64,000 nt of DNA from Oceanospirillum sp047518265. GTDB lineage: Bacteria; Pseudomonadota; Gammaproteobacteria; Pseudomonadales; Halomonadaceae. The DNA is taken from positions 1-64,000 of the forward strand of contig JAKZRG010000005.1 of the NCBI GenBank assembly GCA_047518265.1, read 5' to 3'. Below, in pieces: positions 54,573-62,900 of the stretch; the stretch's first letter is position 1, and each line of letters starts with the position of its first letter. A model generated the notes under the pieces. That model searched no databases, was not told where the DNA came from, and worked only from the letters and a program-made list of their open reading frames with translations. A program made the position numbers and the translations under genes.

Positions 54573-55421
54573 CTATCGCCAGTCTTTTAGGCCGTATTTT
54601 TTTAGGATTTTTTCCAGTTCACCTGAAGCCCTGAGTTGAATAATCCCCTCTGTTAGTATTCGGGCGTATTGTTTGGAGTTGGCTATAGCGGGGGAGAAGG
54701 CGATATAGGTCTTGTCTTGCTGTTTTATAGTGCCAGCAGACTGGAATTTCTGGCTCACACCCATTTGAGAAGCCGTATACCAAAACACTGGGCCAGCTTC
54801 GATAAAGGTATCGATGCGATTAGTGAGTACCATTCGAATACCTCGCTTTAACGGGGCATTGTTACCGCTAAGCATATTCACTTGAGCAGTAAATTTATGG
54901 TTTTCAAAGTACTGATTAAGTGTTTTTCCATAGTCATAATCAATAATGGCTCCGATTTTAACTTGTCCCAGAGACTCCACTTGTTGGTATTGCCAGGGAT
55001 CGCCTTTTAAGGTGAAAAACTGATTACCTACAATAGCCAGCTCTTGTTCAGGGAAAATAAAGTCCGGCGCATCACCATAAAAAGCCCCTAAAATACCGTG
55101 CACCTTGCCTATCCGAGCTTCGCTAATCGCTCTGGCCCAATTAAGGTTCTTATATTCCACGCTATGGCCGTGAGTGCTAAATACTCTTTGGGCAACTTCC
55201 AGAAGAAAACCTGGCTGGTTTTTATCGGCAGTGCATACAAAGGGGCACCAGACATCGCTGGCCAGGATTATCTTATCCGCATAAGCAGGAGATGCTGCTA
55301 CCCATGTCATAAGCTGAATGAGTAGGCAAAGCCTTAAATAGTGGTATAGATACCTGCTTTTTTTACTTATCGCACTGCCTGTCGATAAGGGATTGCTATT
55401 AAGCCGAGTGATTAGCATCAA
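54573..55421 (-). CDS. Periplasmic solute-binding protein, family 3 type
   Basis: A 282-residue exported protein. A basic N-terminal stretch and hydrophobic segment (about 30-47, cleavage near A-Y-A-D) lead to a type-3 binding fold: ILASDVWCPFVCTADKNQPG, G-F-L-L-E-V-A, N-W-A-R-A-I, and the C-terminal L-R-A-S-G-E-L-E-K-I-L-K-K-Y-G. Two Cys near the start could form a disulfide. No permease or ATPase gene is nearby, so it may be an orphan binding protein or feed a sensor. It lies between the aldehyde dehydrogenase and a LysR gene on the same strand. Confidence 0.8.
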   Translation of the reverse strand: MMLITRLNSNPLSTGSAISKKSRYLYHYLRLCLLIQLMTWVAASPAYADKIILASDVWCPFVCTADKNQPGFLLEVAQRVFSTHGHSVEYKNLNWARAISEARIGKVHGILGAFYGDAPDFIFPEQELAIVGNQFFTLKGDPWQYQQVESLGQVKIGAIIDYDYGKTLNQYFENHKFTAQVNMLSGNNAPLKRGIRMVLTNRIDTFIEAGPVFWYTASQMGVSQKFQSAGTIKQQDKTYIAFSPAIANSKQYARILTEGIIQLRASGELEKILKKYGLKDWR

Positions 55422-55508
55422 TGCCCTCCGTTATCTGAGCATATTTTAAGGCTAGTCTATTTTAGAGGTGGTTTTATAACGCTACGGCTCTGCCTTTTCA
55501 CAAGTCTA

Positions 55509-56477
55509 TTACTCATCTGCTTGTTCTTTATCCTGCCGTATCACCTTATAAAAACGTTCATCGGTAAATAGGGTTTCTGACATATCCTGAGTTTGCTCTT
55601 TTACCTTTGTGATAAAGGCTTCGGCGGCTGGCGTGAGACGAAACTGGGATAAACGAGCCACACCCATGCGCAGGGGTCTGAGTTTTTCTTTTAGAGGAAT
55701 GGCTTTTAGCTCTGAACCATCCAGAGCAAGGTTGTTTGCCATAGGAGTATTAGCGAGAGAATAACCAAAGTTATTGCCGACAAAACCACGAACCATACCT
55801 AAGGATTCTGCTTGGTAAGCAAAATTAGGTTCTAGCTCCAGACTTAAAAACAGAGAGAAGAAGTACTCCCGGCTCATGGGCCAATCGAGCACGATCATAG
55901 GGTATTCCGCCAGTTCCTTTAGAGATAACTCATCCCGATCAGCTAAAGGATGATCCTTGCCCAACACAGCATAAGGAGGGAACTCTAGTAGGGGCTCAAA
56001 CTCGATATCACTGGGAACCTGCAGATCATAAGTTAACGCCAGTTCGTAACGACCGTCGTATAGGCTTTGAATAAGATCCTTCTGGTGCCTTTCATCACAC
56101 TGCACATTTACGGCAGGATAAGCATCCATAAATTGTTTGATGATTTTAGGCATCAGAATCGGGGTGAAGGTTGGAAAACCGACAATCCGTAGGGAGCCTG
56201 CAATATCGTGCCCCAAGGTATTGGCGTAATGGGCTAGACCTTCTGCTTCATCCAACAGTTGTTTGGCCTTACGAATAAACTGCTTACCGGAAGGGGTTAG
56301 GGATAATCCTTGGGCATGATGACGAATAAACAACTGTAGGCCTGTCACATCTTCCAAATGTAAAACCGCAGAGGAAATAGAGGGCTGGGAAACATGCAGG
56401 GCTTCGGCGGCCTTGGTCACGCTATTCATTTCACCTGCGACCACAAAGTAACGTAACTGCTTTAAAGTAAAACGCAT
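55509..56477 (-). CDS. LysR-family regulator divergent from the monooxygenase cluster
   Basis: A 322-residue LysR regulator beginning MRFTLKQLRYFVVAGEMNSV, with the helix-turn-helix TKAAEALHVSQPSISSAV. The effector domain opens with L-R-I-V-G-F-P-T-F-T-P. The longer frame to 56546 lacks a ribosome-binding site and adds residues outside the family, so ATG 56477 is used. It is divergent from the monooxygenase/Rid/DUF1028 cluster and is the probable regulator of it. Confidence 0.85.
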   Translation of the reverse strand: MRFTLKQLRYFVVAGEMNSVTKAAEALHVSQPSISSAVLHLEDVTGLQLFIRHHAQGLSLTPSGKQFIRKAKQLLDEAEGLAHYANTLGHDIAGSLRIVGFPTFTPILMPKIIKQFMDAYPAVNVQCDERHQKDLIQSLYDGRYELALTYDLQVPSDIEFEPLLEFPPYAVLGKDHPLADRDELSLKELAEYPMIVLDWPMSREYFFSLFLSLELEPNFAYQAESLGMVRGFVGNNFGYSLANTPMANNLALDGSELKAIPLKEKLRPLRMGVARLSQFRLTPAAEAFITKVKEQTQDMSETLFTDERFYKVIRQDKEQADE

Positions 56478-57026
56478 AGCATCGGTTCTCTTGTTGTAAT
56501 AATAAGAACGTGACCATTTAACAGCAGAGCTCTTAACTAAGATCACTCGATTAAGACGGCCCGATTAAGGATCATTTTTCTGGGGTTTGTAAGGCTGCGA
56601 AGGCTGACGCTTTCCGTCGGAGACGGGGCAAGTATCAAAGGCTATCTTTATGAAAGAGTTTCTCTTGAAGAGTCCCTATGAAAGGCTCTGTGAAATAGCC
56701 TGTTTTGGCGATTCTATACTGAATATCTGACGGTTTACTAGGGCTTGAAGACTATATTTTGACGTAGTAGAGCTTATACAACCTGCTGGGTCGTTATTCA
56801 GTTACTGTATATTGATATTTTATAATCAATTGAATTAAAAGGATTTTTTATCTGTTTTGTAGGAATTCCCCCCCTTATTTCCTTGTGTTTTTTGCTATCA
56901 AAAATAGCCTTGAATAAATTTTTTTAATGCCTTTGTTAGTTTAATAATATTTTAACAATCCAAGGCGCTGCCATAGGCTTGATCCAACCTTTTTGAAAGA
57001 CGAAAAAACAAAAACAGGATACCGAC
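56478..57026. promoter_or_regulatory. LysR / monooxygenase divergent control region
   Basis: 549 bases with no supported gene. A LysR-type palindrome, ATTGAT-N8-ATCAAT, lies at 56811-56830 and contains the T-N11-A core. The stretch up to 57026 is AT-rich. The monooxygenase start is preceded by ACAGGAT. The length would allow an untranslated leader, but no riboswitch fold was recognised. Confidence 0.4.
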
Positions 57027-58289
57027 ATGACAGTTGAAAAAATAGATACGCTTGTTATTGGTGCTGGTCAGGCAGGTGTTGCAATGAGCGAACACTTAAG
57101 CAACTTGGATGTGCCGCATATCGTTTTAGAGCGCAGCCGTATTGCTGAACGCTGGCGCTCAGAGCGTTGGGACTCTCTGGTGGCTAATGGCCCAGCTTGG
57201 CATGATCGTTTTCCTGGTTTGGAGTTTGAAGGCTGTGACCCTGACTCTTTTGTAGCTAAAGAGCGCATTGCTGATTATTTCGAAGATTACGCAAAAAAAT
57301 TCAACGCACCGATTCGTACGGGTGTAACTGTTACAAACGTTGAGCGTAATACCGATCGTCCGGGTTTCACTGTTGAAACTTCTGAAGGTGTAATTGAAGC
57401 CAATCGCGTAGTGGCAGCAACAGGTCCTTTCCAAAAGCCTGCTATTCCGCCGATCGCACCTAAAGATGATGCTATTAAACAGATTCACTCCGCTGAATAC
57501 CGTAACCCTCAGCAATTGGCTGAAGGTGGTGTGTTGGTTATCGGTGGTGGTTCATCCGGTGTACAGATTGCTGACGAACTTCAGCGTGCCGGTAAAGATG
57601 TTTATCTGTCAGTGGGTGCTCATGACCGTCCGCCTCGTTCTTACCGTAACCGTGATTTTGTCTGGTGGTTAGGTGTTCTGGGTGAGTGGGATGCTGAGGC
57701 GATGAAGCCGGGTACAGAGCATGTGACGATCGCAGTAAGTGGTGCTCATGGTGGTAACGGTACCGTTGATTTCCGTGCACTGGCTCATCAAGGCATCACC
57801 CTGGTTGGTCTGACGGATTCCTTTAATAATGGCTCCGTACGCTTCAAAACCGATCTAGTAGATAACGTTAACCGTGGTGATGATAACTATCTGTCACTGC
57901 TGGATGCGGCCGATGCTTATATCGAACGTAACGCTCTGGATCTGCCGGAAGAGCCAGAAGCTCGTAACAAGCTGCCAGAGCCTGAGTGCATGAGCAACCC
58001 TATCCTTGAGCTGAACCTAGCTGAAGCGGGTATCAAAACCATCATCTGGGCAACGGGTTTCTCCGTTGATTACAGCTGGCTAAACGTCAATGCCTTTGAT
58101 GACAATGGCAAGCCTGCTCATCAACGTGGTGTATCTACCGAGCCTGGTGTTTATTTTGTTGGTCTGCCTTGGTTGTCTCGTCGTGGTTCCACCTTTATCT
58201 GGGGTGTATGGCACGATGCGAAACACATCGCAGGTCATATTGCGACACAGCGTACTTATCTTGCTTATAAAGATTCTTCTCAGCGCTAA
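57027..58289 (+). CDS. Flavin-containing monooxygenase (CzcO-like, FAD/NADPH)
   Basis: A 420-residue cytoplasmic flavoprotein. The FAD motif G-A-G-Q-A-G is at about residues 12-17 (LVIGAGQAGVAMSEHL). The NADPH motif G-G-G-S-S-G is at about 173-178 (VLVIGGGSSGVQIADELQ). An A-T-G-F motif near the C-terminus (I-I-W-A-T-G-F-S-V-D-Y) closes the Rossmann domain. It adds oxygen to a nitrogen, sulfur or carbon centre. It heads a likely unit with a Rid protein and a DUF1028 protein. The substrate is unknown; a nitrogenous compound is a reasonable guess from the partners. Confidence 0.85.
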   Translation: MTVEKIDTLVIGAGQAGVAMSEHLSNLDVPHIVLERSRIAERWRSERWDSLVANGPAWHDRFPGLEFEGCDPDSFVAKERIADYFEDYAKKFNAPIRTGVTVTNVERNTDRPGFTVETSEGVIEANRVVAATGPFQKPAIPPIAPKDDAIKQIHSAEYRNPQQLAEGGVLVIGGGSSGVQIADELQRAGKDVYLSVGAHDRPPRSYRNRDFVWWLGVLGEWDAEAMKPGTEHVTIAVSGAHGGNGTVDFRALAHQGITLVGLTDSFNNGSVRFKTDLVDNVNRGDDNYLSLLDAADAYIERNALDLPEEPEARNKLPEPECMSNPILELNLAEAGIKTIIWATGFSVDYSWLNVNAFDDNGKPAHQRGVSTEPGVYFVGLPWLSRRGSTFIWGVWHDAKHIAGHIATQRTYLAYKDSSQR

Positions 58290-58446
58290 GATCAATCATC
58301 GATAGATCAAAGGGATAGGTCATATGGCCTGTCTCTTTATTGCTTTGTTTGACGTTATGCAAAACCAATAATTTAGCTTAAGCGCTAGAACAAAGTCTTT
58401 TCTGCGATGAAAAACTTTTGTTTAGCTGCGTAATGGGAGTGCGTTG

Positions 58447-58866
58447 ATGCCTACTCATACTCGAATTCGCATGTTTAATACCAAAGAGACGTATCCAAAC
58501 CAATCTTTGGATAATGATCTTTGTCAGGCTGTTCGGGCCGGTAATACTGTTTATGTCCGAGGCCAAGTGGGTACTGACTTCGATGGTAATCTGGTCGGCT
58601 TGGGTGATCCTGCGGCGCAAACCGAACAAGCCATGAAAAACGTTAAACAGTTACTGGAAGAAGCCGGTTCTAATATGAGTCACGTGGTGAAAACCACCAC
58701 CTATATTACCGACCCTCGTTTCCGTGAAGCGGTTTATAAAGAAACCGGTAAATGGTTTAAGGGTGTATATCCTATCTCTACCGGCCTAGTCGTACAGGCG
58801 CTGGCACAACCGGAATGGTTGATGGAGATTGATATTATTGCCGTCATTCCTGATGATGAGGCATAA
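58447..58866 (+). CDS. Rid-family (RidA/YjgF-like) protein lacking the imine-deaminase arginine
   Basis: A 139-residue trimeric-type Rid-fold protein (start ATG 58447, GGGAG 7 bases upstream). Family features are VRAGNTVYVRGQVGTDFDGN, A-A-Q-T-E-Q-A-M-K-N and V-V-K-T-T-T-Y-I-T-D. At the place of the catalytic Arg of true RidA (P-x-R-S), this protein reads P-I-S-T-G, so it belongs to the Rid groups without that Arg and probably does not hydrolyse 2-aminoacrylate. It lies 3 bp before the DUF1028 gene, so the two are coupled. Confidence 0.85.
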   Translation: MPTHTRIRMFNTKETYPNQSLDNDLCQAVRAGNTVYVRGQVGTDFDGNLVGLGDPAAQTEQAMKNVKQLLEEAGSNMSHVVKTTTYITDPRFREAVYKETGKWFKGVYPISTGLVVQALAQPEWLMEIDIIAVIPDDEA

Positions 58867-58869
58867 ACC

Positions 58870-59541
58870 ATGACATTTTCCGTAGCAGGTATCTGCCCTG
58901 ATACTGGCATGATGGGCTGTGCCATCACCTCTTCTAGTATCTGTGTCACCAGCCGTTGTGCCTTTGTACGCAGTGGTACCGGTGTCGCATTAACCCAGAA
59001 TATTACCAATCCTGATCTAGGCCCTCTGGCGTTAGATTTATTGGCTGAAGGCCAATCTCCTAAGCAGGTGATGTCGGCCTTGGCCGAAGCGGATACGGAT
59101 GTTCAGTGGCGCCAATTAGGTGTACTGAATGCTCAAGGTGAAGGCACAACTTTTAGCGGTGATAAGGCCTTAGGTCTGTATGCCACGGCAGAAGGTAACA
59201 ACTGTCTTGCCATGGGTAATCTACTGGCCAATACACAGGTACCACAAGCCATGGTGGATGCTTTTGAAAAAAGCACAGGTCACCTAGCGGAACGCTTGTT
59301 GAGTGCACTGGAAGCCGGTCTTGCCGCCGGTGGTGAAATGGGCCCGATTCATTCTGCCGGTATTCTGATGACTGCAGATCCCAAGTGGCCCGTAGTGGAT
59401 CTACGTGTGGATTGGCATATCGAGCCGATCACAGAACTGCGTATGGTTTGGAGTAACTACCAGCCACAGATGAATGCTTATATTACCCGTGCCATCGATC
59501 CTGCTAACTCCGAGTCCTATGGTGTGCCAGGGGACGAGTGA
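58870..59541 (+). CDS. DUF1028 (Ntn-hydrolase-like) protein
   Basis: A 223-residue protein of the DUF1028 family. It begins M-T-F-S-V-A-G-I-C-P-D-T-G-M-M-G, has G-V-A-L-T-Q-N-I-T-N-P-D-L-G-P and the conserved G-N-L-L-A-N block, and ends in the A-G-L-A-A-G-G-E-M-G-P-I-H-S-A-G region. The family resembles N-terminal nucleophile hydrolases, but its reaction is not settled. The gene follows the Rid protein after 3 bp, so the pair acts in one pathway with the monooxygenase, perhaps amide cleavage of an oxidised nitrogen compound (inference). Confidence 0.85.
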   Translation: MTFSVAGICPDTGMMGCAITSSSICVTSRCAFVRSGTGVALTQNITNPDLGPLALDLLAEGQSPKQVMSALAEADTDVQWRQLGVLNAQGEGTTFSGDKALGLYATAEGNNCLAMGNLLANTQVPQAMVDAFEKSTGHLAERLLSALEAGLAAGGEMGPIHSAGILMTADPKWPVVDLRVDWHIEPITELRMVWSNYQPQMNAYITRAIDPANSESYGVPGDE

Positions 59542-59668
59542 TCTGGATTATTGTATTGATATCTTTAGCTCTATGGACTTGGTTGTCGTCGGATCTATGG
59601 ATAAGCTTTAAGGATTGGTTGTTATAAGGATGTAGTCGTTGTTGTGCCCCGTTAATTGAAGCCCCGCA

Positions 59669-59708
59669 TACCGAAACAAACCGATTCTGTAGAGACGTTT
59701 TGTTTCGG
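59669..59708. terminator. Inverted repeat after DUF1028 gene
   Basis: ACCGAAACAAA / TTTGTTTCGGT perfect 11-bp stem around an 18-base loop. It lacks a following T-run, so it may be an extra stem or a weak terminator. Confidence 0.45.
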
Positions 59709-59750
59709 TGGTTAAGTCAATTAACAGACTAAATCTTAGTCGCTATATTT

Positions 59751-59790
59751 AGCCCGCTGGTACCCTTAAACCGCGGGCTTTTTTTGTTTT
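59751..59790 (+). terminator. Intrinsic terminator of the monooxygenase-Rid-DUF1028 unit
   Basis: AGCCCGC and GCGGGCT form a 7-bp GC-rich stem followed by TTTTTTTG, 210 bp after the DUF1028 stop. Confidence 0.75.
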
Positions 59791-59987
59791 AGGCCATAAG
59801 GGAATTTCGAAGTACTTTTACTTAAGTATGTATAGGAGGAAAAGCTCAGAAGTGACATCAATCTGATATCCGGCAATAAAACGTTAGTCTGGTCTGATAG
59901 ATAGCTCAGACATACTATACTGGTATCTTGACCGGCAGTATCCGGCAGGTCCTTATTCATGGTGTCATTAAAAGGAATATTAGAACG

Positions 59988-62900
59988 ATGCGTAGGGTAG
60001 CCCGATCTTTTGCGTTTGTACTGATTTCATGGCTTTTCATCTTTGCTTTACCAGCCAATGCTCAGAACCAGAGTGATGGTTCTAAGGTTAATCAGACCTC
60101 TGGTTCTTCTGCATCATTTGTTTTAACCCCTGAAGAAAAAAATTGGTTAGCTGAGCATCCCAAAATCACTTTGGCCTATGATGGTGATTTCCCTCCCTAT
60201 AGTGAACAGCTTCCATCCGGTCATTTTCAGGGTTATGCCAAAGACATTGTGCAGCTAATAGAGCAGCGCTTGGGTATCTCTTTTCAGATCTATCCTGATG
60301 GTAATTGGAAAAATCTTTTTAATGCCGCAAAGCAGTGGGATGTGGATATTGTGGCCACAATGAACCCTGTGCCTGAAAGGCGTGAATGGTTTGATTTTTC
60401 CAATGAATATATCTTTTTATCCCGAAGTGTTTTTGCCAAAAGCTACGATCACCGTTATCAAACGCCTGCGGATATATACAAGGTAAGGATTGCTGCGGTC
60501 GAAGGTTATTCCCGTAATAGCAAACTACTGAAAGACTTCCCTGAGAGTGAGCTCTTTTTGGTTAAAAACATGACAGAGGCCCTGATTGCTGTGAGTGATG
60601 GTTCAGCAGATATTTATGTTGGCCCTGAAGATATCGCGCTCCATCTGTTAAAAGTCAATCATATCAATAATATTGAGTCCAAATTCATCTGGCAGCAAAA
60701 CTCGTCATCCCAGACTTTTGGTGTCAGAAATGACTGGCCAGAGTTGGTCGGTCTGATTAATAAAGCACTGAATGATATCGGTCAGGATGAGTGGAATAGA
60801 GTTAAGGATAAGTGGCTGTCCAGTGATAATGCTCGGCAGATATCCGATGTGGAGAATAAGGCAAAAAGTGAGAGTATCGATCTCTTTTCATTGGTGATCG
60901 TAGCAGCGATTATTTTCGCATTCTTAATAGTGGTGGCCTTATTACTGCCAAGGTTTATCTCTAATAAGAAGATGGCTAAATATATGGCCACCAGAGCATT
61001 CACCTATTCGATAGTCTCTCTAACAAGCTTGATTATACTGATTGTATCCCTGTTGGTTTGGTACACCCTGGAGCAAAACAAGCGCTCAACACTAGAAGAT
61101 GCTCAGGATAATATGACTTTTGTACTGAAGAGAACATCGGACAGTTTAGAGGCCTGGGTGGATGAAAAGCGTAGTTATTTGTCCAGTTTGGGGCAGCACC
61201 CTGAATTAGTGATGCTCACTCAGCAAATGTTAGCGGTTAAGACAGAGTCTCAGGCTTTACAGTCCTCAGCTATTCAGCAAAATATCCGTCAATTTTTTAG
61301 CCGGAATGCTAATAACTTTGGCCATGAAGGCTTTTTTCTGATCAATACTGACCGGGTCAGTATTGCTTCAAGAAGAGACTCTAATCTTGGCTCAAGGAAT
61401 TTGATTGATATTCATGTGCCGCAGATATTGGATCGTGTCTTTGCTGGTGAAACCCTGTTTATTCCACCTATTCCATCGGATGTATCAAGCGATACCTCCC
61501 ATCAGGATGATTCCCACTTCAAAGCATTCAGCACCTTTTTTGCCACACCTATAAAGGATAAAGAAGGCAAGGTGATTGCTGTTCTGACTCAGAGATTAGC
61601 CCCGGAAGATCGCCTTTCCCAAATTTTACAACAGGGCAGTATCGGTCGTTCAGGAGAGAGTTATCTGGTGAATAGCGATGGCCGAATGATCACCGAAAGC
61701 CGCTTTAAAAACGCTTTACTTGATGAATCTTTATTGGATGCTCTCAGTAAAAAAGGCGCGTTGTTAGCCTTAAAAGACCCCGGAGGCAATTTGCTGAACG
61801 GGTTTGAGCCCAGAGGGTCATTTGAACAACTGCCTTTTACCCTGATGACTCAGCGTTTAATGGATTTTTCACGTCAGAGTAGTCGGCTAGAGGTTTCCAG
61901 TATTGAAGCCAATATGACGGGGTATCGGGATTATCGAGGTGTGCCTGTATTAGGTGTGGGCTTCTGGAATTATCATCTGGGTGTGGGGGTTACTACAGAG
62001 CTTGATCAGGGAGAGGCTCTTGCGTCATTTAATCAGATGAGACTCTATCTGATTGCCACAGCCTTTATTGCCCTATTGCTAGCCGTTGCCTCCAGTATGC
62101 TGACGGTAACGATTGGTCAGCGGGCCACAAGCTTTATGAGGCGCTCTAATGAAGAACTGGAAAGCCGGGTGGAAGATCGTACCCGTGCATTAAAAGAATC
62201 TGAGAGGCGAAGCCGTACCATCTTTGAGAATACAAAAGATGCGATTATTGTTATCGATTCCAAGGGCTTAGTACAAGAATTCAGCTTAGCGGCCGAAAGG
62301 ATTTTTGGTTATTCCGCACAAGAGGTGATCGGCAATAATATTAAGATGTTAATGGATGAGCCTTATAACAGTCAGCATGATCGTTATCTATCGGATTATT
62401 TGAAGTCTCGGAAAGGTAATATTCTCAATCGAAATGCTGAGCTTGAAGGTAGGCGTTCCAATGGGGATATCTTTCCAATGGATCTGGCGGTTAAGGAAGC
62501 CACTTGGGACGATAGCCTGATTTTTATCGGCATTATACGGGATATTACCGATCGCAAGGCCGCAGAGAATGCTCTTAAAGAGAAGGAATTACTGCTCAGC
62601 TCCACTCTGGAAAATATGCCCGGTGGCATGTATCTATTGGATAAAGATTTAAACGTCAAAATCTTTAATCGCCAGTTTAAAGAGATTATGGGCCCAGGGG
62701 GAGAATACTTAGAGATAGGGAGGCCCGTATTAGATGCCTCCCGTCGTTCCTTTCAGCATAGTTTTTCCACGGAAGAGGAATTGGAGCGTTTTGTTCAGTC
62801 CCGAGCCGATTCTATTCGTAATCCCCCCGAAAATGGTGAAGAACTGACACTGGATGACGGCCGTACCATCTTGGTGAAATACAGCAAGTTGGATGATGGT

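Larger units (their letters stand above)
59542..59987. other. Intergenic stretch before the histidine kinase
   Basis: No supported gene. It holds two hairpins (59669-59708 and 59751-59790) that end the monooxygenase unit. AAGGA at about 59972 serves the kinase start. Confidence 0.5.

Noticed and set aside
59766..59960. Minus-strand 64-codon frame before the kinase
   Set aside because: It overlaps a terminator hairpin, has no ribosome-binding site and no recognisable motif.
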